A stretch of DNA of 64,000 bases from an uncultured Christensenellaceae bacterium (GTDB lineage: Bacteria > Bacillota > Clostridia > Christensenellales > Borkfalkiaceae): NCBI GenBank assembly GCA_910588685.1, contig CAJUPX010000006.1, positions 13,922-77,921 of the forward strand, read 5' to 3'. Shown here piece by piece: positions 54,228 through 61,575 of this stretch. Below the pieces are notes generated by a model that saw only the letters and a list, made by a program, of their open reading frames with translations, was not told the origin of the DNA and searched no databases. The position numbers and the translations under genes are program-made. Numbering within the stretch: position 1 is the first letter of the stretch; each line of letters starts with the position of its first letter.

Positions 54228-56030
54228 TCAGTTATTTATTTCAAATCCGATTGCCGTAGTCATCTCGGCTAATCTTTGAGCAAAATTCAATTCTTTTTCG
54301 GAAAGCATAGGAACAATATATTTTTCCGCGCAAACGGAGTTGACTATCTTCTTGCCCGCCGTGTAGCCGTCATAGGTGTAGAAGTTTGCGGGATCGCCTA
54401 CCTGTTCAAGAATATCTTTGTACTCCGCGTCAAAATTTTCGGTATCGGTGCAGGACTTGCGTACGGGATACCAGCCCTCTTCGGTAAACGCCTCGGAGTG
54501 TTTGCTGCAATAATCTGCAAATACCGCGCCCGCGGCAAGCTGTAAGTGGGATACTTTACCAGCCTTGTAAAATGCAAGACCGAAGGTATGAACGGGAATC
54601 CTTGCTGCGGCTTCGTCCGTGTTGTCGGTAAACAGGTTGGAAAGCGGCAGTATTCCGAGATTGTCATAGCCTTTTACCAGACCGTTGCTGCAACCGTAAT
54701 TTACCAGACACATAAGCGAATTTCCCGCTTTAACCGCATTTATAGGTGTGTGGTCGTCGTAGGAAGAGCTGTCGCCGACGCCGCCGTGGCATTCGCCGCC
54801 CGCACCGAACAGGTTGTATGTGTTTGTGAGCGCAGCAAGCGCGCCGTTCTGTACGCTTTGTTCGTTCCATCTGTTGCCGTACATCGAAGTTTCGGAATCG
54901 TACGTGTAATATTCCGCGCCGTTCTGTAAGAAAGCAACGCTGCTCGGAGCTTCTTTATACGTCCAGTCCGTATTCGTCATTATCGATTTGAAATTAGAAT
55001 TAGAAGAGTGCTCGCCCTCGTACGCCTTTTTAAGCAACGCGGAAAGCTCTGTGTAGTTGGATGGAAGCTCGCCGCCGTTATACTTTTGCATAAGCGTTTT
55101 GTTATAAACTACGTAAGGCACGCTTGCAAGCATAGGCACGGAAGTTAACGCGCCTTTGTACAGACTGTCCTGCAAAGCGCCCGCGTACCAGTCGTCGAGC
55201 GAGTACTCTATATCCGCCATTGCATATATGTCGGATACGGAGTAATACGTACCCTCGTTTACGCTTTTTTCGGGAGTAGACTGCAATCTTACGGAATATG
55301 TGTTCTGGTCGTACAGCGCAGGCGTTGCAATTACCTTTATTTTACCCTCGTATTCTTTATTGAACTGTTCGGCAAGCTTAGAGAAAATAGCCTGACCTTT
55401 ACCGTTGTCCGCAAGCCATACGTTAACGCTCACGTTATCGTAAATTATTTTGCCGTTCGCATCGCGCGGGATTGTATTTTTTGCAACGTAGCCTGCATAG
55501 AGCGTTGTTGCGGAATCTACCGTGTCGCTTGCAAAATCCCACTTTTGCGTGCAAGCCTTATCCTTATACCAGCCGCCGAGGTCCATTCCGAGTCTGTTCA
55601 CCTTATCGGAGGTAGGCGCATAGCTCTCGTCAATTTTTCCGTTCTTATCCACGCTGATCGTAAACGGAGAGCGGCTGCCGGGATAGTTATAGTTAAACGT
55701 TACCGGCACTTTACCCTCGTAAACGGTCCAGGCTGCATAGAGATTGAGGTTTGACGTAACTTTTTCGGAAAAATCGAATACGTTTTTACAATCCGCATCG
55801 GTATACCAGTCTTTGAGTTTAAACCCGTCGCGGGGGGCGTTCCAGTCAACGGCGGTAGTTCCTGTCGGAATTTCCACCTTTCTCTCTCCCGCGTCGTCGT
55901 AGTTAAGATGATATACGACTTCCACCTTGGCGCTACTGCTAACCTGCCCGCAGGCAGAAAGAAATACAGACGCCGCACCCATTGCGATAATAATACTTAA
56001 TAAAATTGTCGCAATTCTTAGTTTTTTCAT
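54228..56030 (-). CDS. second substrate-binding lipoprotein, with two N-terminal InlB-type repeats
   Basis: The protein has 600 residues from ATG 56030, preceded by AGGAGG (the in-frame start at 56048 lacks one). The lipobox is LSAC (VFLSACGQV). Two Listeria-Bacteroides repeats follow at about residues 35-95 and 105-180 (FKLKDWYTDADCKNVFDFSEK; LGGWYKDKACTQKWDFAS), then a CUT1-type binding domain starting at VSVNVWLADNGKGQAIFSKLAEQFN. The repeats may act as stalks lifting the binding domain from the membrane. There is only one permease pair for two binding proteins in this operon, so they may serve different ligands or cooperate. Confidence 0.85.
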   Translation of the reverse strand: MKKLRIATILLSIIIAMGAASVFLSACGQVSSSAKVEVVYHLNYDDAGERKVEIPTGTTAVDWNAPRDGFKLKDWYTDADCKNVFDFSEKVTSNLNLYAAWTVYEGKVPVTFNYNYPGSRSPFTISVDKNGKIDESYAPTSDKVNRLGMDLGGWYKDKACTQKWDFASDTVDSATTLYAGYVAKNTIPRDANGKIIYDNVSVNVWLADNGKGQAIFSKLAEQFNKEYEGKIKVIATPALYDQNTYSVRLQSTPEKSVNEGTYYSVSDIYAMADIEYSLDDWYAGALQDSLYKGALTSVPMLASVPYVVYNKTLMQKYNGGELPSNYTELSALLKKAYEGEHSSNSNFKSIMTNTDWTYKEAPSSVAFLQNGAEYYTYDSETSMYGNRWNEQSVQNGALAALTNTYNLFGAGGECHGGVGDSSSYDDHTPINAVKAGNSLMCLVNYGCSNGLVKGYDNLGILPLSNLFTDNTDEAAARIPVHTFGLAFYKAGKVSHLQLAAGAVFADYCSKHSEAFTEEGWYPVRKSCTDTENFDAEYKDILEQVGDPANFYTYDGYTAGKKIVNSVCAEKYIVPMLSEKELNFAQRLAEMTTAIGFEINN

Positions 56031-56120
56031 AGTTTTCCTCCTATTCATTTAAATTTTTTAATTGACTGAAATATTTTTAACGCCTGCGCCGTTTCGCGCA
56101 AAAACATTGACCGCCGTGCG

Positions 56121-58067
56121 TTATTTTAATTTTTCTAATACCAGCGCCTCGTAAGGCGCTATTTCATATCTTCCCGAAAGCCGTCTGTCTGTAATTAAGT
56201 CCTTATACTCTCCGTCGAGAACAATATAGCCGTTTCTGTTTTCAGCTTCAACGGCGATTATGCCGTTTTCACGCCCGCTTCTTTCAACAAGAATTACGTT
56301 GTCGCCCGCCTCCGCAACAGGACTGCGGTTGACAAGCCTTAATAAATCGCCGTGGGAAATAACGCTGCCTACAAGAATTAACTTGCCCTTGCCGACTTTA
56401 CGCTCGGTGATTACCGAAAGCGGCGCAAACTCTCCCTCGATATAATGTGCAAGGCTTTTGGTTCCCTCTCTGCACTCGTAAGCGTCAAAGCATACCGAAA
56501 CGAAACATTCGCCGTCGTTGGTCCAACGCGCTTTAAAAACGTTATTGTCTATCGGCTTCTGATATTTCGTATATACTCCCGCCAACTCTTCTAAAAAGCC
56601 GAACGGAGAATGGGTATATTTGCTGACGTCGCCGTTCATTATGTCGCTCATAGGCCCCACAATCCAGGTTCCGCCGTTTTTAACCCAGTCGCAAACGCGT
56701 TCTTTCAACCCGTTTTCGTCCGCAGTAGCCAAAAACGGAGATATAAGCACTTCGTATCCGTCCAGAGAATGCGGTGTGTCGATTACGTCCACGTTGTAGT
56801 GGCGGAGCGCCGAATAGTAGTTTTTTAAAATCAAGCTACGGTACTCTATATCCTTTACCAGAGGCGCCGCGCTGAGGCTGTTTTCCGCCGTGGAGGAAAA
56901 ATGTATTGCTATTTTACTCTTTACCGTGCTGCCCGTTAAAAACTTTTCGCATTTTTCAAGGTCTGCGCACGCTCTTTTTACTTCTTCGGATACGCGGTAC
57001 AATCTACCGGCGGTGGAATACAGCGCACCGTGCGCCATTTCCTGACCGTTTTTGGGAGCGCGAAACAGCCAGTATAAATTCATTTCCCCGCCCTTTGCGA
57101 TAGGAAGAAAGGTATTTATATAGCAGTTGCCCGCGGGGCGGTAACCGCAATCCGCGTACTCGCTTCCGTTCCAACCCACCTGCGTTTCGGTAACCCAGAA
57201 AGGTTTATCCTTAACGCAACGCAGAAAGTCATAAGAAAATGCCGTATCTGCCAGCTCGCCAGCGGGATTGTAATGGTTGAACTGCACAGTATCGAGATTT
57301 TCGTTAACGTCGTAATAGCTAAGATAATTGTGCGCCATCATATCAGTGCCTACGTTTTTGCAACCGTAACTATGTAGTATTTCAGCCTGTTCGTCTACGT
57401 AAAGCTTAATCTGACGGCATTGAAAATTCCACCATTCTTTTCTGAGCGAAGGATGACGCCACTGCTTGGGATAGGGCGGTTCGATTTCATTAAAATCCGA
57501 ATAGCACAAAGACCACCGCATCATACCCCAGGATTGATTGAGTTTATCTACCGACCCGAATTTTTGTTTAAGACGTTTGCGGAAAGCGTTTTTGCAGTTT
57601 TCGCAATAACAGCCCTCGTTATAAGGAAACAGCTCGTTATCTATCTGCCAACCGATAATCCCTTTTCTTTTTGCAAAAGCTTTTGCCATTTCAGTGACTA
57701 TCACACGCGTTTTCTCGCGTAAAATTTCCGAAGTTTTACAGGAGTGCTGACGCGACGAAACGTCCGCTCTTATCAAATCTTCCATAACTTTGCGCGTTTC
57801 GGGATATTTATTGAACAACCATCTCGGAGGCGTTGCAGTCGGCGTGCACATTACCGTATAAATGCCGTTTTCATACAATTTATCTACTACTTTCGTCAGC
57901 CAGCCGAAATCGAACACACCTTCTTCGGGCTCCATTTTCGCCCAGGCAAATTCGCCGACGCGCAGCGTGTTTATTCCTAATTGCTTACAGCGCATTATGT
58001 CGTTGTCTATTTCATTCTCGTCCCAAAGCTCGGGATAGTACGCCGCACCGATATATAACTTTTCCAT
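56121..58067 (-). CDS. GH42 beta-galactosidase
   Basis: This 648-residue cytoplasmic enzyme removes terminal beta-galactose. Family features: YPELWDENEIDNDI near the start, acid/base Glu145 (GWQIDNEL), nucleophile Glu294 (FWVTETQVGW), and the zinc-binding cysteine cluster (CYCENC, 153-158) seen in many GH42 proteins. A trimerisation and C-terminal domain complete the usual length. With GH97, GH2 and GH31 it suggests a galactose-rich glycan such as arabinogalactan or rhamnogalacturonan side chains. Confidence 0.93.
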   Translation of the reverse strand: MEKLYIGAAYYPELWDENEIDNDIMRCKQLGINTLRVGEFAWAKMEPEEGVFDFGWLTKVVDKLYENGIYTVMCTPTATPPRWLFNKYPETRKVMEDLIRADVSSRQHSCKTSEILREKTRVIVTEMAKAFAKRKGIIGWQIDNELFPYNEGCYCENCKNAFRKRLKQKFGSVDKLNQSWGMMRWSLCYSDFNEIEPPYPKQWRHPSLRKEWWNFQCRQIKLYVDEQAEILHSYGCKNVGTDMMAHNYLSYYDVNENLDTVQFNHYNPAGELADTAFSYDFLRCVKDKPFWVTETQVGWNGSEYADCGYRPAGNCYINTFLPIAKGGEMNLYWLFRAPKNGQEMAHGALYSTAGRLYRVSEEVKRACADLEKCEKFLTGSTVKSKIAIHFSSTAENSLSAAPLVKDIEYRSLILKNYYSALRHYNVDVIDTPHSLDGYEVLISPFLATADENGLKERVCDWVKNGGTWIVGPMSDIMNGDVSKYTHSPFGFLEELAGVYTKYQKPIDNNVFKARWTNDGECFVSVCFDAYECREGTKSLAHYIEGEFAPLSVITERKVGKGKLILVGSVISHGDLLRLVNRSPVAEAGDNVILVERSGRENGIIAVEAENRNGYIVLDGEYKDLITDRRLSGRYEIAPYEALVLEKLK

Positions 58068-58109
58068 TAATTTTACCTATTCCCTCTTGTTATTTTTAGC
58101 TTTTGTCTT

Positions 58110-59360
58110 TTAACCGTCGTTTTCGTTGTCGTCTTCCGCACTATCTCTTACTCTTCCCGAAATATAAAACACCGCCGTTCTAACAAGGAGAATAATGGCA
58201 AATATAAGCGGCATAAACAAGTACAGCTTACGCGCAAACATAAAGAACCCGAGTATAAAAGTCAGTAAACCCGTAGCAAGCGCCGAAATCCAGACAAATG
58301 AATTTACTGTTTTATAACAGTCGGTAAACTTCGCCGCTTGTTGTTTCTTTCCCGCTTTTTCTATCAAAAACAAAACAAATCCTATTATCACCGGAATAAG
58401 AATATATCCGGGAGCCAACTGTATCGCGCTCGTAAAATACGACGACATATAATAACCGACGGAATTGTAAAACACGTCTTTTATAAAACCGTCCACCGAA
58501 TTTTCGTCAAGCACGCCGTTTGCGCAGTCTTTATAGTAACCTGTAAATACCGCCGGTATTCCGTTATCCGTCTGAAACGACCCGATACAGATATCGTCCA
58601 ACATATACAGATAATTCTTGTTATCGCCCAAAACAAAGTTCAGGTAGTAATAATCGCAGAGCACGGGCGCTTTAGCGCTCATCAATGCGGACTCGAAATC
58701 GGTATAATAATACCTGACGTACAAAAAGTAAATTTCCTTTGCGTATTCGTCGCCGCTTAAATTGCTTTGTTTGAGTTTTTTGTATTCCGCGGCGGCGCTT
58801 TTGTTATAACCGTCCGTTCCCTCTTCGCTGATACCTGCAATATAGCTCTCGCACTTTGCCGTTAATTCGTCGGTCAACTCCAACGGTTTATCCGTGTAAC
58901 GGTATTCAAGGCTGTAATTTTCTTTCTCTTTATCCGTGAGCTTTAAATAATCTTCATAGCTTATTTCTTCGCTGCCTTTAACCGCAACCTGCGAAAATTC
59001 AATCAAGGTATCGGACGCACGCGTATCGATTATTAAATTGTAACCGTTAAGCGCGTATTTTTCCCTGTCGCCGTCATAAGCATAAGTATTAACTATAATA
59101 TTGCCGTTTGCTATGCCGTCTTTTATTTCGACGTTCAGCTCATCCGAAGAAACTGCTTTGTGCACAAATTCTTTATAACTGACGGCATTGTCGTAATGCT
59201 TTGAAAAAGGTACCACGTCGGAAGCCATAAAACCGAACATAAAAAATACAAAAGACAATACTATTGCCAAAACCACGGAAGTAAAGCCGTATTTTGCCGA
59301 TTTTGCCGCAAGTTTATCGTTGAAAAAACTCAATCCGAAAACTTTTAACCACTCTGTCAT
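58110..59360 (-). CDS. DUF1189-like membrane protein
   Basis: The 416-residue protein has one N-terminal membrane segment (about 28-50), a 230-residue extracytoplasmic region (about 55-285) and three or four C-terminal segments (YILIPVIIGFVLFLI, ALATGLLTFILGFFMF, FMPLIFAIILLV). The layout resembles DUF1189 proteins such as B. subtilis YvdJ, which sit in maltodextrin operons and are suspected transporter accessories. Sequence similarity is loose, so the assignment is tentative. GGGAGAAG precedes the ATG. Confidence 0.6.
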   Translation of the reverse strand: MTEWLKVFGLSFFNDKLAAKSAKYGFTSVVLAIVLSFVFFMFGFMASDVVPFSKHYDNAVSYKEFVHKAVSSDELNVEIKDGIANGNIIVNTYAYDGDREKYALNGYNLIIDTRASDTLIEFSQVAVKGSEEISYEDYLKLTDKEKENYSLEYRYTDKPLELTDELTAKCESYIAGISEEGTDGYNKSAAAEYKKLKQSNLSGDEYAKEIYFLYVRYYYTDFESALMSAKAPVLCDYYYLNFVLGDNKNYLYMLDDICIGSFQTDNGIPAVFTGYYKDCANGVLDENSVDGFIKDVFYNSVGYYMSSYFTSAIQLAPGYILIPVIIGFVLFLIEKAGKKQQAAKFTDCYKTVNSFVWISALATGLLTFILGFFMFARKLYLFMPLIFAIILLVRTAVFYISGRVRDSAEDDNENDG

Positions 59361-59376
59361 TTTTCTTCTCCCGCCG

Positions 59377-60258
59377 TTATCTGAACAGCATACCTTTTTC
59401 TTTTATCCACAAAAAGGGGTCGTCGGTGCTTCCGTTTTTCTTATACTCCTGCGGGGATATTCCTTTTATGCTTTTAAAAACCCGCGAAAAATACGCTTCG
59501 TCCTCAAATCCCACCCAGCCTGCAACTTCCGACATTGCAGGATTGTATAACTGAATACCCTCGCAAGCTATTGAAATACGGTAAGCGTTAAGATACTCAA
59601 TAGGAGTCATATCAAGCATTTCCAAAAATAATCTGTTGAGCGAGCGTACCGACATACCGTGAAGCTGCGCTATGGTTTCGGTAGTCAACGACGGCGACAT
59701 ATGGTTGTTATTGATGTAAACGAGAATATTGCGTATCTGCGTTTTATTTCTGTTGTCGCGCAAAGAGGTTTTTGCCATAAGCTCCTGCTCGATAAATTTG
59801 CCGAAAATCAGCATTAAATAAGCCGAGCAGCGCAAATACTGTACTTCGCTCATATCGTAGCATTCGTACATATTGCGCATAAGAATGATAAAGTCATTCA
59901 AATCTTTGATGTGCTTTTTTATATTGTCTTTACCAAAACCGCAAAGAGCCACAAGCTCGTTTATTCCCGTTCCGCTGAATTCCACCCAGATATACGACCA
60001 GGGATCCTGGTTGTCGGGACAGTAACTGTATTTTTCGTTTTCGTACAGCAAAAAAGTGTCGTTTTTGCCAAGCTCGTACCTTTTCCCGTTGCCGTCGATT
60101 AAAGTTCCTTTACCGAACAATACAAAATGCAACGCATAACAGGGACGTATACAGTTTGTAGTTTTCTTTCTGGCGTCGCAAAATTCCTGCCCCACCTTTT
60201 TTATATTGATTTTTAAGTTTTTATCGTCCAGATTATCTATATTTAATGCAATTTCCAT
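59377..60258 (-). CDS. AraC-family transcriptional regulator
   Basis: The 293-residue protein has an N-terminal cupin-like sugar-binding domain (YALHFVLFGKGTLIDGNGKRY) and C-terminal double HTH: TETIAQLHGMSVRSLNRLFLEM and MSEVAGWVGFEDEAYFSRVFKSIKGISPQEY. It is the first gene of the 19-gene rhamnose-type operon and most likely its sugar-responsive activator (inference). AGGGG lies close before the ATG. Confidence 0.9.
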   Translation of the reverse strand: MEIALNIDNLDDKNLKINIKKVGQEFCDARKKTTNCIRPCYALHFVLFGKGTLIDGNGKRYELGKNDTFLLYENEKYSYCPDNQDPWSYIWVEFSGTGINELVALCGFGKDNIKKHIKDLNDFIILMRNMYECYDMSEVQYLRCSAYLMLIFGKFIEQELMAKTSLRDNRNKTQIRNILVYINNNHMSPSLTTETIAQLHGMSVRSLNRLFLEMLDMTPIEYLNAYRISIACEGIQLYNPAMSEVAGWVGFEDEAYFSRVFKSIKGISPQEYKKNGSTDDPFLWIKEKGMLFR

Positions 60259-60311
60259 AAGCCCCTAATCCGTTAAAAGCAATCATCTTTTGACTTTTAT
60301 TTTCATTTTAT

Positions 60312-60339
60312 AGTTTAATAAAAAATACCTTGCAGTCAA
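60312..60339 (-). promoter_or_regulatory. probable promoter of the AraC-led operon
   Basis: TTGACT (60339-60334), 16-nt spacer, TAAACT (60317-60312) on the minus strand, about 55 nt before the AraC start. The rest of 60340-60500 holds no gene; TTTACTAAC at 60461 resembles a stretch upstream of the starch operon. Confidence 0.5.
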
Positions 60340-60501
60340 CACAACATTGTTATTTTGTCCAAATAATCCAAATTTACTAATTTCAGACGCACCGCTTGCC
60401 AAAAAGCTCCGACAATCCGTTATTATAAATCCAGCTATTTAACCGCCGAAACTTCATTAATTTACTAACGGTAAAAACGCCTTTTTATAAGATTGGCAGA
60501 A

Positions 60502-60535
60502 ATAAAAAATGCCGCTCTCTTACGAGAACGGCATT
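60502..60535 (-). terminator. terminator of the candidate small RNA
   Basis: AATGCCG (60508-60514) pairs with CGGCATT (60529-60535), extended by CTCTC/GAGA, and a T run follows on the minus strand. Confidence 0.8.
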
Positions 60536-60672
60536 GCAGAATATACCGTTTATCATTGAGTCGCCAAACCAAAATTACAATTCGCTAAAGGGATTTGTAA
60601 ACAACAATCAGGGTATAGTTCTACCTACACTATGCCCCTTAGCGAAAATGAATATATAATTTTGATTTGGCT
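60503..60672 (-). ncRNA. candidate structured small RNA, unidentified
   Basis: Starting near 60672, 6-7 nt after a consensus promoter, the minus strand folds into a long closing stem: 60657-60671 with 60563-60577, 15 pairs including one G-U. A second stem follows (60635-60646 with 60581-60592, TTCGCTAA on one side) and an inner hairpin (60629-60637 with 60611-60619). An unpaired 3' side remains at about 60593-60610. The transcript would end at the terminator below, giving about 170 nt. It has no open frame of note. Size, the single long rod and the free 3' strand make 6S RNA a possibility, but I cannot match its conserved bulge by eye. Confidence 0.6.
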
Positions 60673-60677
60673 ATTCT

Positions 60678-60706
60678 ATTTTATCAAATAACGGCTTTAC
60701 TGTCAA
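60678..60706 (-). promoter_or_regulatory. promoter of the candidate small RNA
   Basis: Perfect TTGACA (60706-60701), 17-nt spacer, TAAAAT (60683-60678) on the minus strand. Confidence 0.85.
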
Positions 60707-60784
60707 TATATTACTTTAAATTACTTATCCTGTCATAACCCTTACCGTCAAGGTTAACGGTATATATTACGATTTTATCCCGCC

Positions 60785-60821
60785 ACAAAAAAAGAGCTTA
60801 CTCCTGTTTTGAATAAGCTCT
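60785..60821 (-). terminator. orphan minus-strand terminator
   Basis: AGAGCTTA (60793-60800) pairs with TAAGCTCT (60814-60821), with seven T after it on the minus strand. No minus-strand gene ends here; it could shield the small RNA from upstream readthrough or end an unseen short transcript. Confidence 0.6.
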
Positions 60822-60879
60822 GAAAATCTGATTTTGTATTACCGTTTATTAACATAACATAACGCCTTGCCGGTTTGTC

Positions 60880-60927
60880 TTGACTTATCGCCGCTGCCGT
60901 GATAGAATGAAACTGTATTATACAGTT
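60880..60927 (+). promoter_or_regulatory. promoter with palindrome at the start site
   Basis: TTGACT (60880-60885), 17-nt spacer, TAGAAT (60903-60908). Right after it, AACTGTA (60911-60917) and TACAGTT (60921-60927) form a perfect inverted repeat covering the expected start, either an operator or a 5' mRNA hairpin. Confidence 0.7.
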
Positions 60928-60943
60928 CCTTAAGGAAGAAAAA

Positions 60944-61389
60944 ATGTACTTGGAAGATTTGGTTGAAGAAACGCTCGAAGAGTTTCTTTTGGAATGCGTA
61001 GGGGATAAAGTTGAGGAAGTTTTGCAATTACCCGCTATGCTCGAGGGTATAGAATATCTTGAAGACAAGGATGAGCTGATAGCAGAAACGGACGAGTGCG
61101 AAATACTTGACGTCGGTGACTACTCGCTTTGCACTGCTATGAAGAGAACGGAAAAATATATATTATGTACTCGCTCGACTACATTTTGCAGACCTTTATC
61201 AATTCGGAATTCATCTGGCGCATACAAGGCACGATAAAAGCCCAACTCAGCATACCCGACACAAATTCAGTTGACTGGTTGGAATTTGATAACGGCGACA
61301 AAAACTTTGAAGAGCTTTACGAAAAGTATAAACATCTTGTACACTTTGACAGGATTGACTACGTTTTTATCGAAGCGGACACTATATAG
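60944..61389 (+). pseudogene. small acidic-protein gene split by a frameshift
   Basis: ATG 60944 follows AAGGAAG at good spacing and a strong promoter. The first frame (MYLEDLVEETLEEFLLECVG) reads sensibly to about residue 60, then turns into low-quality sequence ending at 61237. A second frame, with an upstream stop at 61117 and a possible TTG at 61129, continues with CYEENGKIYIMYSLDYIL and ends at 61389 (FIEADTI). Together they would make a protein of about 148 residues broken by an indel between 61119 and about 61145. It has no recognised family. It may be a real pseudogene or an assembly error. Confidence 0.6.
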
Positions 61390-61468
61390 TTCCGTCTGCA
61401 ACCTTTTCTGCGCACGTTGTATGAATAAATAGCGTTGAATTTAATATTTTAATTTTGTTATAAATATT

Positions 61469-61500
61469 AATTGCCCGGGTTTTTCCCGGGCAATTATTTG
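61469..61500 (+). terminator. terminator after the frameshifted gene
   Basis: AATTGCCCGGG (61469-61479) pairs perfectly with CCCGGGCAATT (61485-61495) over TTTTT, T-rich after. The stretch 61501-61575 holds nothing I can recognise. Confidence 0.8.
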
Positions 61501-61575
61501 TTTTATTTACATTACTCACTTTCTCGGATTCTTGATGTTAGCTTGAGCCGCTATATAACTAAACAATACAAAATT

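Noticed and set aside
60563..60671. Miniature inverted-repeat transposable element
   Set aside because: The ends are inverted repeats, but I see no target-site duplication, and the precise promoter and terminator fit an RNA gene better.
60775..61068. A 97-codon minus-strand open frame
   Set aside because: It is antisense to the first part of the frameshifted plus-strand gene and crosses its promoter; Ser-rich shadow translation.
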